From Trochalopteron elliotii (lineage: Eukaryota > Chordata > Aves > Passeriformes > Leiothrichidae), in the NCBI GenBank assembly GCA_024734555.1, contig JANPWX010000655.1:111366-175365 (forward strand): a stretch of DNA of 64,000 nt, in the 5' to 3' direction. Below are positions 1-12,770 of this stretch, piece by piece; within the stretch, counting starts at the first letter, position 1; each line of letters opens with the position of its first letter. Both the position numbers and the translations under genes were made by a program. Under the pieces are notes generated by a model that saw only the letters and a list, made by a program, of their open reading frames with translations, was not told the origin of the DNA and did not search any database.

Positions 1-1874
1 TGCCTCCTCATTGTGCCTTTCCCAAGGCCATTCCCATTCTTTTTGCACCAGTTCCCTATCTCTGTGATAAAGGTTCCTCAGGGCGATCTCCCCCAGAGCC
101 CGAGTGAGGTTTAATTAATAATCCTGGCCTGGAGGGAGTAACAAAGAGGCGGAAGGACTGGGGGAGGGAGCAGCCTGGAGCAGCAGTGGTAGGAAACACA
201 TGGTCACGGAGCTGAGCCACGGGCAGAAATTCCCATCAGGGAACAATGCTGCACCAGCTGGGACAGGAGAAGGTGACCTCAGGGCTTCGCCTCTCCATCG
301 CCTCCAGCCCATTGTTCTATTGTGTCATTCGCAGGGAGTTCAAGGGAATAAACAGCATTTTCCAAGCTGGCTTCGCCTCCGGGATGGTTTTCTCCCCTGC
401 TGGATTTGTATGAGGGAAGAGATCCAGTGTTGATGCACTCAGCACCTGCCAGTTCAGCCTGGGTGTTCAGAGAGGTCCCTACCCTGTCCCCAGGTGTCCT
501 GGTGTCCTGTGCTGGGAGGAGACAGGAGTGAGCCAACCCCAGTGAAAGGAAGGATTCTGCTCCCAAAGCTCCCCAGGGATCTTCAGCCCCAACACCCCCA
601 AACGAGGGGGATGACTGAGAGTGCAGCTCCTCCTCTGCACCACAGCCCTGGCTGAGGCACCCTCAGAGCCTGCTGGTGCTGGGAATGAGCCCAGGGATGG
701 TGAGGAACCATTGTGCTCCTTCCCTACTTATCCCTGGAGCAATTCATCCCCACACAACCCAAAGTTCCCTAATTATACTCAAGCTTTTAACCTCCCTATG
801 GGCTGTTATTTTTGTCCCTCCTTTTCTGCTGGCTTTTCAGAGCTCCAGAACAAACCAGCACTGCAGGGACCTGGTATAGAGAAGTCCTTTGTCACCCACA
901 GTGGAGCAGCATCTTGGGATGAGAGCTGGGAATGGTAATGGAGCAGAGGAGATGCACAGGGAAGCCACCAAGGCTGAGTGACAGCAGAGGCTGCAAGGAC
1001 TTAAGCCCCAAGTCATCCTGGAGGACTCAGCAGGTTATTTTAAACATGTTATCTATCCCACATCCCTGTGCTATTATTAATCCCCAATCCATAAATACGA
1101 ATTTTATGGATGTCACCTCCATTGGCAGAGTGCAGCAAGAGACAATTTGGCAACTGAGAATAATTAAAATATGGATGTGGAAAGGATCTTGTCTCCTGAA
1201 AAAAGGCAACAGAGGGAACTAGGAAACATGAAAGTGATGGGCAAGGAGGGAGAGGGGAAGTGGGGAGGCCCAGGGGCACGGAAGTGAGGGGAAGGAGAAA
1301 ATGGGAGCTGGCCAGAGCAGCGTTAGCTGAGCCTCTCCAAGCAAAGGTTCTGCCAGCCAAAACAGCAGCAAGTCTGAAATTGGTTAGGGATTGTTTATTT
1401 ATTCATACCACAGGATGTAAACTAATATAGTTCAATTCCCCCAGGAAAATAAAGCTTTTTTTTTTTTTTTTTTTTGGTATGTTCAAGAATACATTCATCC
1501 TTATTTCTCCTTTTTTATGAAGTTTGAGAGGCTCCAAAGAACCATGAAAGAGTCATTACAGGATTCCTGCCTCTTCAGGGATGAGGAACAAGTTGTCAAA
1601 TGGAAGAATGAGTGGTTGGTACCTTTGATATCCAGTTGTAAGACATCGATGGTGCCTCCTGGTTCATGTTCAGGAATGACTTTTCCACTCTGAAACACTT
1701 TTTTTTATTTAAGAGTTTGCTGGGCAGTAGATGTGGTTGATATTTATCTAAAATTAATCCCCCTGTGCAGCAGGTTCTGCACTCTCAGGTTGAAATGCAG
1801 TTTTAGCAGGAGAAGAATGAATATTTACCTCCTTGGCTGCAGTTTGGAGGTGTTGAAGGTTTCACCTCCCCGAC
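1..1874. other. single-copy non-coding DNA
   Basis: I see no gene here. Short reading frames of 60-105 codons occur in several frames on both strands and overlap each other, as expected by chance. The only low-complexity element is a run of 20 T at 1456-1475. No repeat family was recognised. Confidence 0.6.
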
Positions 1875-2219
1875 GCAAAACAAAAATGAAAACAAGCTCC
1901 CACATTGCTCACTTAGGATAACCTGAATGGAACTTTAAAGAAAATACAAATCCTTGAAGAGAAAATATCCCAGGACCTGCAGCTAAAAAGCAAAAACGAA
2001 AACAAGCAGCTCCCAAACTGCTCACTTAGGATAAACTGAATGAAACGTTAGAGAAAATACAAATCCTTGAGGAGAAAATATCCCAGGACCTGCAGTTGAA
2101 AAACAAAAATGAAAAAAAGCAGTTCCCACATTGCTTACTTAGGATAAACTGAACGGAACTATATAGAAAATACAACTCCTTGAGGAGAAAATATCCCAGG
2201 ACCTGCAGCTGAAAAACAA
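1875..2219. repeat. 113-bp tandem repeat, three copies
   Basis: Three head-to-tail copies share the markers 'cttaggata' (at 1912, 2025 and 2138, an exact spacing of 113 bases) and 'atatcccaggacctgcag'. Copies differ by scattered substitutions and a few short indels, so the array is not brand new. Short shadow frames on the minus strand come from the repeat and are not genes. Confidence 0.9.
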
Positions 2220-5200
2220 GGTCTGCAGGGTTGTGGAGGATAAACCTCCCCCCAAAGCCGGGCATTGCTCTGACCCTGCATTCCCAACCAAAAGAAAAAC
2301 TTTAAAAAAACCTACATTTAATTGACCAAAACTCCTGATTGTCTTTTCAGACACCCTCCTCAGTGTGGTTGGAGATCGGAACCCTTTTTGGAAAGCGACT
2401 TGACATTTCATAGCTCAGATATTTCCTCCATCGCTCTTGACTCTCGGGCCTCAATTATTTCCACCAGGAGAGCGTTTGCCAAGCGGATGAAATTGGAAGC
2501 CGGGTGGATGTTATAAAACCCAGGTAGCTGCGGCCCCTGTGCGTGATGCTGCCTCGTGTGTTTTCTTCATTTCACTTCTCCTGCCTCGTTCCAAGGCTGA
2601 GCATGGCACGGGCTGTGCTCCGCAGGGAACGCGGCTCCTGCGGCATCTCCCGTGCTCCTGCACACCCCTGGCCAGGTATTGGCTGGGGCTTGGTTCCTGA
2701 GCTGGAAAATTCCTTATGGTTTTTGCAGGGACAAATTATCCTTCCCGCTTGTGGAGGGAAAGGAGGGGAACCATCCTGTCCTTCAACGGTTTTTGATGGA
2801 AATTGCCTTCCCGTGCCAAACGATCGCTGAAAACATTTTTAAAGGACGTTTATGGGGAAAGTGTTGCAATTCTCTGGCTTTTTTGCACCCTGTTTGGTTC
2901 TAAGTGGAGATGGAAAGTGGTGAACTTTGAATTGACTGCAGCCACCCTGTTTTACAGCTTAGAAAAACACCTCGTGCTGTCCCACCTACGGGACACGACT
3001 GCACCGACAGAACCGGAGCTGCAGGAGCTCAGGAATCTGAGAATTTGGCTCTGGTGGTGGTGCTCAAATATGATGGACTCTAAATTTACACTCTGAGGGG
3101 ATCTTTATTGCTACCAGTGCTGAGCCTGAGACTGAGGGGGGCAAGGAATCATCTGGAGGGAAGGAAAAACCAGCTGGACCCTCTTCTAACTCTCAAAACA
3201 GGAGTTGACGCAGGATCCACTTCTCAGAGCAGCAGCTCTGTGCTGTCCCCACCCCCTGACCATGCCAAACTGATCCTGAAATATAAAATGTAGCTCTAAA
3301 TTCATTGCAGTGGATATTTAAGAAGCCAGTGGCATTCAGTAGTTGTGTGGTTCCCACCCGGAGTGGGGTGAGGATATCTGGGGACAAAGCTCAGCCCACT
3401 GTCCCAGGGATCCAAGACCTCCTGTTGCTGTGCATCCCACCCAAAATCATCTGGAATAACAAGCTGCAGATGCCCTGGAGCAACTGTGATTTGTCTGGAT
3501 CTGGCAGAGCTGATTACAGGATTGATGGGCCCAGGGAGGAGCGGGATCTGTCCTCTCTCCTGGGGGACTCCAGCCAAAGGCACAAGGAGTGATTTGTCTC
3601 TGCCAGCACTCGAAACTCGAGGACGTTTCTGTAGGAAGTGACAGTGGCAAAACATCCTCTGGAGCATGTAAACAGTTTTTCCTTATTCAGGATGGTCAAA
3701 ATAAAGAGGGAGCTGTGTAAACATCTCCGGGCTGTCCCTGCTCCTCTCTCACTCTGAGCTGTGGAGCAGAAAGCTCTGCTCGGGAGCCAGAACATGCTGC
3801 AGCTTCCTCCTGATCCACGATCCAGCACAAATACAAAACCAAATCATGTTTCCACGTAATCAATCCATGTTCTTAGAGAGGAAAAGAGCCCTTAGCAGCC
3901 GAGCAGGAGACCTTGGAGTATAATAGAGCTGTCCAAGTGCACAGGTGTGCCAAAGTGCTTCACCAACAGTGTGTGAGAAAGTATTCACATTGTTCCCAAA
4001 CCATGGGAAAAACATATCCTGTTCCCATTTCTGGAGCGTGCCATTGCTGGGGCTCTGTGTATTCTGTGTTGTCTCCTTGCAGCCATCCCTGCCTGGAGAT
4101 GAACTTTCCCTGATTTCCGAGCATTGTGCCGTGCTCAGCCCAGCACAGGTGTCCTTGTCCTGCTCCAACAGGGGACCACGGCTGTGCCAACCACACCACT
4201 GGGCTCCTTCTTTTGGGCTGGCTTAGATCAGGGAAAATAGAGGAAGAGGCTTTTCTCGCTGCTGTTGAACTCTTCCCTGTCCCTTTCCCACCTGGATGAT
4301 TTGATGTGTGGATTTCTTCGAGCTGCAGAGAGAATGAAGGTCTTCAGGTGGGGAGAGAGGGAAATGAGAAAGACCAGGATAAACTCTGATCGTTGGAAAC
4401 TTGGATGTTGTGGCCACATTTAAATGAACAACATCACAAGGGAAATGGAGGACTGACTGTGGAGGAGAATGACAGACATTTATTGTTTAATCGTCCTGAA
4501 GTGCTTTTATATTTTTGGCTGAAGTGAGAGTGTATCAACAATTTCCACTTAAAATGTTTTGGAGATACAAGTGGCTTTCCTTTCCATCAAGAAAAGACTC
4601 GTGCGACTCTTTTGATTCAAGGTCCCTCATAAAAGAGCAACAACCAGGAAGCAAAATATGTTTTTACTCTCAGGATGTTAAAAATCGCTTCATTTTGACA
4701 TTTCAACCAGACTGTGGGATGGACAACTCCTTCCTTTGTGCACAGAAATAGCAGTGAGGATATTCTACCTCAGAGTCGTCTCAAAATACCCAGGAGCTTT
4801 CTGACAGTCCAAGATGTGCCTTTCTTGATAAGAATAATAAATGTAGAGCAAAAGTATTGAAGCAGCATTTGAATTTGAACACGTGAACTGCCTAAGCTGT
4901 GTTTACAGAAGTTTTTTAGCTTCAGTTCAATTCGCTGAGAGCTTCCAATTCCTGAATTTCCCATAAGGAAAGAAAGGATACGCCAGACAGGCAAAAAAAA
5001 CTGGAGTTTTCCCAACCTGCTTCCAGAATTGCTAAGGTGGCATCTGAGCATTATAAGACCACCCAGCAGAACTGTTTGAGCTGTGCTAGCTCTGAGCTCA
5101 GGGCTCTTTGCTGTGGCATCATCCAGATCCCATGGGAAGTTTCCTCTCAGCTGGAGGGCAGGGCCAGAGGCCAGGTGACATCCCCAGCAGGGTGGGGACA

Positions 5201-5851
5201 GACCCAGCACAGGGAGGGGGTGAGCACCAGAGTGTCCTGGCAGGAGTTTTGATGGACTGCTGTGAGATGTGACAGCAGATTTATCGTAACCCGAGCCCCA
5301 GGTGGGGCCGGCAGAGAGTGGCTCTCCCTTCCTGCCTGAGGAAAAGCTTCTCCCAGCACTCAGCAGCCAGTCCTGGCCTGACTCGGGTTTCACCACTCAG
5401 ATATTGAAGGCACAAGGAGTTGCAGCTTAGGCAGAGTTTACTGGAAGTTAAGGACACTCAAGTCATGAATTAATTCCCACCAATGTCAGAACTCCCTTGA
5501 TTTTACAGAGATTCCAAAAATATTGTAGCAATTAAAACCTGGGTATGAATTAAAGCCCTTTCTGTAGGGCTGCTGGGGCAGTTGGTGACATTACAGCTGA
5601 TCCAAGGGACTTTTCTATATCACAGGAATATTTTTCAGACATGGTGATTTCCACTCCAAATCAGTAATTCTTTTCCTTTTGATCACTCACTTCCAATGAT
5701 CCAACTGGGAATGTGTAATGATACAGAAAGAGAAATCAGAAAATTTCAGACAGAGATCTCTCGTTTGGGCTGCCAGTTTGCAAACAACCATCACAAAATC
5801 CTGAAGAGGAGCTGACCCTGGACAGTGTGATCATGGTGATCACCATCACCA
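2220..5851. other. single-copy non-coding DNA
   Basis: No gene, RNA or repeat family was recognised. The longest frame is 208 codons on the minus strand (4770-5396). It has no recognisable domain, is rich in Ser, Gly, Leu and Pro as random GC-rich frames are, and overlaps antisense frames, so I do not call it a gene. Confidence 0.55.
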
Positions 5852-5984
5852 CTGAATCCCAGCATGGTTTGGGTTGGAAAGGACCTTAAACATCATCTCA
5901 TTCCAACCCCCTGCCTTGGCACACCTTCCTCTGCCCCAGGCTGCTCCAAGCCCCCACCAACCTGGCCTTGAACACTTCCAGGAA
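5852..5984 (-). mobile_element. CR1 LINE 3'-end fragment
   Basis: The plus strand reads 'catggtttgggttggaaa', then 'ggaccttaaacatcatctca', 'ccaaccccctgcc' and 'cctggccttgaacacttcca'. This is the reverse complement of the conserved 3' untranslated end of CR1 retrotransposons, so the element lies on the minus strand with its 3' end at the left. It is heavily 5'-truncated, as CR1 copies usually are, and no reverse transcriptase sequence remains. Confidence 0.9.
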
Positions 5985-7366
5985 TATTTTATTTTTCAGA
6001 ACAGTTCTGCAGATGGAAGATCTCCCATTCCCAGGCTTGATCCCTGAATAAACCCAGGCTTAGGAAAGGGTTTTTTTGGTAAGGACAACTGTTACAAACA
6101 CAGGGGACAACTGAGAGCAGAGGGCTCAGTGTCCCCTCAGAGCAGAGCTCAAACCCCGTGGCTTTACAGCCCCAAAGAATCCACCACCAGCCACTCTGCA
6201 GGGAACTCCCTGCCCTGGAAGGCTCTAGGATCTCAGTTCCTCTGGCAGCAGAGCTGGCACTGATCAGTTCCCCCTCCCAGAAGAGTGCCAGGGAAGGGGG
6301 ACAAGACCGAAACCCACCCCCGGCACCCTCAGTGCAAACAGGGAAGTGCTTTGTCCCTATGACCCTGTTTTCAACCACAGGGCATTGCACAACGAGCCTT
6401 TTAAAAATAAATCTCCTCTTAAAACACTCTTGTCTTTTTCTTTTACATTATGAGAGGCTAAGCGAAAGCAGCAAATTTTTTTTCCCCCTATTTTGCTTTA
6501 AACCAATGAAACTTAATGTTTATAGCAGTCTAGGAGCTGGGAACCCAACCTAAGAAACACTTAATGTTTAGATCTACTTTGTGGTTGGAAAAAACAACTT
6601 TTTAAACGCTCCAGCAAGTGGAAACAGCCACCCCTTGTAAACAAATCTTTAGCATTAAGACATTTCTTAGCAGCGGAAAACCTTAAGTGCAGGGAGACGT
6701 TATTTGTGAGGCATTTCAAAGTGATCAGAGGGTGCTGGCAGAGCCACACTCTGTCAGCAAGGACGTCAACCATCGATGCAGATGAAAGAGTTTCCATCCA
6801 GGATGCTTTGCTGGATGTTTGTTTCCCAGTCCTTTACTGTATTACACACATCCCTCACATCCACCTCGGGCTCCGCTTCAAGCCCACGTTTACTCCAGTT
6901 TTGTGTTTTGGGGTCAGGGAAGTTAAACCAACACAAACAGCCAGGAGTCGGGTAGCAGGATGAGAAATGCTGGTTGTTTTCTGCAAGTACAGTAAAATTT
7001 CCCAGCCACGAGATCAAGGCTGCCAGATATTCCAGCAGTGACCTTGGAAAAATAATACAACAACCTGCTCAGGCTGTGTTTTGCCTCCAAAACCTCGTTT
7101 CAACCCTAGTCATGTGCTCTGGAGCTGCTGCCCTGCCCGTGGGTTGAAGAGTCCCTGAGCTCAGCTGTGTATGGGGAGGTTTTTTTTCCCCAAAGAACTA
7201 GTGGAAGTGCCATCATGAGACAATTGAATGCATCCGACTGGCTGCTGGCAGGAAGGATGAACTCAGAGATCTTTTCCATCCTTTGGGCTTTAAATCTGCT
7301 GCCTGGATGGGGCAGGGCCACTTCCTTGGGGAATGCTGCAGTTGGGAGCAGCTGGGATGGCACCAA
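5985..7366. other. single-copy non-coding DNA
   Basis: No gene or repeat family was recognised. Short overlapping frames occur on both strands without a consistent coding signature. Confidence 0.5.
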
Positions 7367-8165
7367 GAGTGGCCAAAAACTGGGAAAAGATCCCGTCGAG
7401 GTGGGAATCTTTTCACAGCCACCAGTCATGAAATCAGCCAAGGAAAGGGAAAAGTTTTCATTGAAGTGGGAATCTGCACTCCCATCACTCACAAAATCAG
7501 ATAAAAACTGGGAAACGATCCCATTGAGGTGGGAATCTTTGCAGTCACTACTCAAAAAAGTGGCCAAAAGCTGGGAAATCTCTTGTTGAGGTGGGAATCT
7601 CTGCACAACCACCAGTCACAAAATCAGCCAAAAACTGGGAGAACCTCTGGTTCTGGTAGGAATTTTGCAGCAGCCACAAAATCAGCCAAAAACTGGGAGA
7701 AGCTCCCGTTGAAGTGGGAATTTTTGCACAGCCACCACTCCCAAAAGTGGCCAAAACCTGAGAAATGCTCCTGTTGAGGTGAGAATCTTTGTGCAGCCAC
7801 CAGTCACAAAATCAGCCAAAAAACTGGGAAGAGATCGGTGTCCCCTTTTCCCAAAAGTGGCCAAAAACTGGGAAAAGCTCCCATGGAGGTGAGAATCTTA
7901 ACACAACCACCAGTCACAAAATCAGCCAAAAATTTGGAAAAGCTCCTGTTGAGGTGGGAATCATCGCACAGCCACCACTCTCAAAATCAGCCAAAAACTG
8001 GGAAAAAATTCCTGTTGAGGTGGGAATCTTTGCACAGCCACCACTCACAGAATCTGAATTCGTGTCCAAAAGCCATCAATCTCCAAAAACTGGGAAAAGA
8101 GATTGGTGTCCCCTTCTCCCAAAAGCAGCCAAACACTGGGAAAACCTCCCACCGAGGTTTTTGCA
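7367..8165. repeat. 65-bp minisatellite, about 13 units
   Basis: Units begin with 'ccaaaaactgggaaaa', continue with 'gttgaggtgggaatctttgc' and end near 'ccagtcacaaaatcag' or 'cccaaaagtgg'. Unit starts fall near 7373, 7438, 7503, 7563, 7628, 7685, 7751, 7816, 7861, 7926, 7991, 8083 and 8129. Most units are 57-66 bases. Two short 45-base variants carrying 'ggtgtcccctt' (at 7816 and 8083) are followed by normal units, which suggests block duplication inside the array. Frames of 140-206 codons on both strands are by-products of the repeat. Confidence 0.93.
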
Positions 8166-11100
8166 CAGCCCGGGAAGAGGAGGGATTCAGGCAGTGCAGT
8201 CCCAGCACCAAGGGGATGATGCTGTGGCAGCGAGGTGTGTCCCTCACCCCAAAGGAGGTGCCAAGAGCTGCTGCCGAGGCTGGGAGCAGCAGCCTTGTCC
8301 AGCACTCTGCTCCTGCTGGGTCATTTCCTCCGAAACAATTGCAGCTTTGATCCCGTTCTGTGAGCCAGGACCCGCCGCTGTTCTCACTGGGCGCCCTCGG
8401 CGGGGCTAAAAAAAAAAAAATAAAAAATAAAAAACAACAAAAAACCCTCAAGGCACCAACAATGAGCGTGGAGAAGCCGCTGCCGCTGACTCAGCCCCTG
8501 CCCCAGGTTAGGTAATTTCCTTGCATAAATCTCTTTTCGAGGAGGGCTTTAAACAGACCTTAACCAGGACCAGACTTCTCTCCCCTGGATTTGATCCTGA
8601 GGAAATACCTGATAATAAACAAATACCTTGCTGGGATGCTCAGCCTTGCCAGGAATGACAGTTGATTTAAAAATCACTTTTTTTTTTTTTCTTTTTTCAT
8701 TTTTTTCCCTTCTGTTTTTTCACTTTATCCTTTTGTTAAAAAAAAAAAAAAAAACCTCCAAGGAAATTGTAACCATCCAGGGCTAGGAAGGTGTTGCAGA
8801 ACAAACAAGCCCCAGCAAGGGCAGCATCCGTGGTGGGATCTCATTTCAGGGCTGCGTGTCCTCACTTTCCAAACACCTCCACTGCTCCCTCATTTAAGGC
8901 TTCCATTTGGATTTGGACAGCGTTTGGGCATTTCCAGGATCATTTTGTAAGACAACAAGGCTCATCAAGCTCTAGTGATGCATCCTGTGGGAAGCTTGGA
9001 CACCCAGGGCTACACCTTGGCTGTCTTTTGAGTCTGATTTTCTAAAAAAAATTGCCTGAAAATCAAACTCAAGGTGTGCAAAGGACTTTTACATCCTTCT
9101 CAGCTGGGCAGAGTCCTCTGTGTGTGATTCCAGTTTGTCTCCCTGAATTCCCCCAGTAATTTCCCCATGGAAAAAGGGAAATTTTCTGCCCCAAATTTGT
9201 CTCAGTTCACTCCCACACCGGGCAGTTTCAGGGGTGGGTTGAGTTACTGACCCCATTGTTTGTGTCACTGCTACAGTTTGTAAATTCTCAGAATATGAGG
9301 CTAAATAGATCTGGGATTATCACCAGAATGGCCCAATAATTTATGGAAAATCTGTTTATGTTTGGTGACCAGCAGGGAACAGCTGAAAAGAGGGAATGTG
9401 CCCCTCATTCCAGCCCTGCTCCATCTCTCCTCAGCTCAAGCCCCTTGAGCAGGTGAGGAGGGGCATTGCCATGGGTGAGGTCAGTTATCCACAGACATGT
9501 GGATGTGTGGGATTTTTCCATCCCTGAGGAATTTTTCCTGGCTAGAAGAAGCTTCAGCCAAGCTCTTGAAGAATTGCTGTGCCTCTGCCATGAAATATAA
9601 AGATATTCTTGTTGCTGCAGTTTTGGGAGTCTTTTGTATTCCTTTTTTTTTTTTCTGGTGATATAAGGTAAAGCTCAACTTTTTTTTATCCATAGTTTAG
9701 GGATTTTTTTTTAGGAGAGAGGGACCATTTTCTGGACCTGATATGAGAGCTGATGATGTTCATGACCCTCTTGGAAAAGCAAATTCTTGCAAAAGAGCCT
9801 CCACTGGGGATCAGCCAAATGGTTCAGGAACTTTGTTCTGGGATACCCGAAATGTGTTGTGTGCAGTCGTGTCCATCAGGCAAGACACAACTTACATCAC
9901 CTGCCAGGAACTCAGCCTTCATCTGCACATCAGAAAATTGCCTAAATCTGTGATTTAATTGAGTCAAGTTTTTAGTTCTGACTTCCTGTGCTTAACCCTT
10001 GGATCACTCCTGGTGTTTCATGTCACAGCCGTGTCCGTGTCGGTGTCTGGGAGATAAAGTTTCCTCCAACAAATGGTTTATTATTCTCTATGAGCGATTA
10101 ACAGAGGTGTTTAAACCCCTGTGGTTGTATCTGCTTTGAGGATTAAGGGGATTTTGGAGCAGTGATATCACTAGGCTTCAGTGCAATTTATGTGGTGGTA
10201 AAATGACACGAAGCTGGAAGGTGATGTCAGAGTGGTGGTTGGGATGGGTGGGGGTGTGGGCTCTGTCTGAATCCTGTCCAGAAGTGATCCCACTATCAGG
10301 GAGGAGGAATTGGACTCTCTTTGATTTAAATCAAGCTCCCTTTATAAATATCCACTTGACATTCAGTGGAGTTTGCAAGTTGTTCTCACTGGATCGGAGA
10401 GGTAAAACCTCCCTGGCACCAACTCTGTCATGTTTATATCAAAGATCCAGCCTTTATCCTCTGATTTGCCTCTGTCAAAGAAGATAAACCCCACATTTCT
10501 CAGACCAATTGAATTCCCAGCAGTATTTATGTATCTAAGAGGTTTCCCTGACAGTACATAAAATTAAAAGGAGAATCATTTAGGAAAAAACATATCAGTA
10601 ATGTAATCCCTCATTTGGGCCTGTGCCTCAATTACATCTATTTCATTCTGACTTTCTGCCCAGGTTCCAGTGGAAAATTCCTTTTTTTTTCCATTTGAAA
10701 AAAAAACAAAAACAACAAACCACTTATTTCTCTGAAGGCAACCAAACCAGCAGAGCTTTTCTTTCTCTCTCCCTGTTTTATCCAGCTATGAGCACCATGG
10801 TTTTTACTTAATTCCCTTTCTCTCCTAATCTGGTTTTTTACCCTCTGGTGGGAACAAAGATGCTCTTGGTGATATTTTAGTTTGATCACAGCCAATTCCA
10901 GATGGTTTTTGTTCCCTTTCTTTGCTCACCAAAGCTCTGGCCTCAAACATGTTGGTTTAGGGGTTGTTTGCAGGTATGGCCAGGTCTTTCCATCTCCTAA
11001 ATTAATGCTGGGTTCAAAATAAAGTTTGTGCTTTTGACTTTTGCCTCTTAGATGTGACAGCACAACTCCCAACAACTTCTTTGCTCCCTGAGAAAAAAAA

Positions 11101-12091
11101 AACAGCCAGGTTTAAAAGAACAACCACTTGGATTTCTTCTTTAATGCTTCCAAATTACAAAAAAAAAAAGAAAAAAAAGCCGTGTTTAGATGGATTACTG
11201 TGGATGTCTCCCATAATCATTAAAAGCAGTTTGAAAGCCAAGAAAGCTCTAAGTAATTGCTGCAGGGCTGCCAGGTCTTGTCTGTGCTGAGTGAGAGGAG
11301 TGCTCGGGGTGCCTGCACTGGGTGATCTGAGCAGAGCTCGGAGGTGCTGCAAGGAAAAGCTCCACCACACCCTTTCATCCCCTCCAAAACAAACATGAAA
11401 GCAAGAAGAAGTGGATATCTTCGCTATTGCTTTTCATTCTGCCTTTTTGAAGATGTGATAGACGAAGATTTCCTGTAATTACATGCAATAGCTGGAGGGG
11501 AAGCAGCAGGGGAAGACAGCAAATGAGAGTCAGAAAAATTAATTCGTTTAAATCTGTCACTAAGGCTTGCACGAGCCAACCTGGAAATAACTCCGCAGTT
11601 GAAGCGACTTTGTTTGCATAACTCAGCTGAAACCCCACAAAGCTGAGGGACCCAGTGTTTTCCCCCTCACTCCCAGCACATGAAGTGCTATTTGAGCCAC
11701 TGATACTCTGTAAAGCTGCCTCTGTGGCACAGCACCAGAGCTGAGGGGATGAAACAGCTCCCCGGTGCCAGCAAACGGGCCTAAAATTAGCACCAAAGAG
11801 CTTCAAGTGCTTCATTCCCTCTTTTCCTCTCACAACAGGGCTGGATTTTTGGCTGCTGAGCTCCAGTTAATGACATCAGCCTGAGGTTCCTGGGCCGTTT
11901 CACAAAGCACAGCACCTTTGCTCCAGGAGATGAATAATCCCAGCACTCCCTCCTCCCTCCCAGCACCTCCACCTCCATTTTCCCACTGGGATGGCTGCAG
12001 GAGGTTGTCCAGGAGCCAGGGCACCTTGAGCTCTGCCATGATCATCTGCAGAGGGCAGGAGAATGGCAGTGGGAGAGGGGCAAAGAGGCCC
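8166..12091. other. single-copy non-coding DNA with A/T runs
   Basis: No gene was recognised. A- and T-rich runs lie near 8407-8440, 8680-8756, 9640-9655 and 11158-11180. The remainder looks single-copy. Confidence 0.5.
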
Positions 12092-12770
12092 CAGTGCCAC
12101 CATGGCTGGGGACACCTCATAGGCCACATCCCACCTTTCCTTCCTGTGTGACATCAGGGGGTGACTTGGGGCACCTTATGGGCCACGTGCCACCCTTCCC
12201 TCCTATGTGACATCAGGGGGTGGCAGTGCCACCATGGCTGGGCTTGGGACACCTCACAGGCCACGTGCCACCTTTCCTTCCTGTGTGACATCATGGGGTG
12301 GCAGTGGCACCATGCCCAGGCTTGGTGGGCCATGTCACACCTTTCCCTCCTGTGTGACATCAGGGGGTGGCAGTGCCACCATGGCTGGGCTTGGGACACC
12401 TCATAGGCCATGTGCCACTCTTCCCTCCTATGTGACATCAGGGGCTGACTTGGGACACCTCACGGGCCACATGCCACCCTTCCCTCCTGTGTGACATCAG
12501 GGGGTGGCAGTGCCACCACAGCTGGGCTTGGGACACCTCACAGGCCACATCCCCCCTTTCCCTCCTGTGTGACATCAGGGGGTGGCAGTGCCACCATGGT
12601 TCGGCTTGGGACACCTCATGGGCCATGTCCCACCTTGCCCTCCTGTGTGAGAACAGAGGGTGACTTGGGACACCTCACAGGCCATGTCCCACCCTTCCCT
12701 CCTGTGACATCAGGGGGTGACTTGGGACACCTCACAGGCCATGTCCCACCTTTCCCTCCTGTGTGACACC
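12092..12770. repeat. minisatellite alternating 59- and 78-bp units
   Basis: About ten units share 'tccctcctgtgtgacatcag' and 'cttgggacacctcacaggcc'. The spacing of the 'tgtgacatc' marker (12147, 12206, 12284, 12353, 12431, 12490, 12568) is 59, 78, 69, 78, 59 and 78 bases. The longer form contains an extra 'ggtggcagtgccaccatggc' block. The order suggests a higher-order unit rather than random length variation. The frames of 81-95 codons through it are repeat-derived. Confidence 0.93.

Noticed and set aside
4770..5396. 208-codon minus-strand frame as a possible gene
   Set aside because: No domain, no supporting context, and competing frames on the other strand.
7367..8165. CRISPR-like array
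   Set aside because: The units are head-to-tail copies without unique spacers, and the window is a bird genome.
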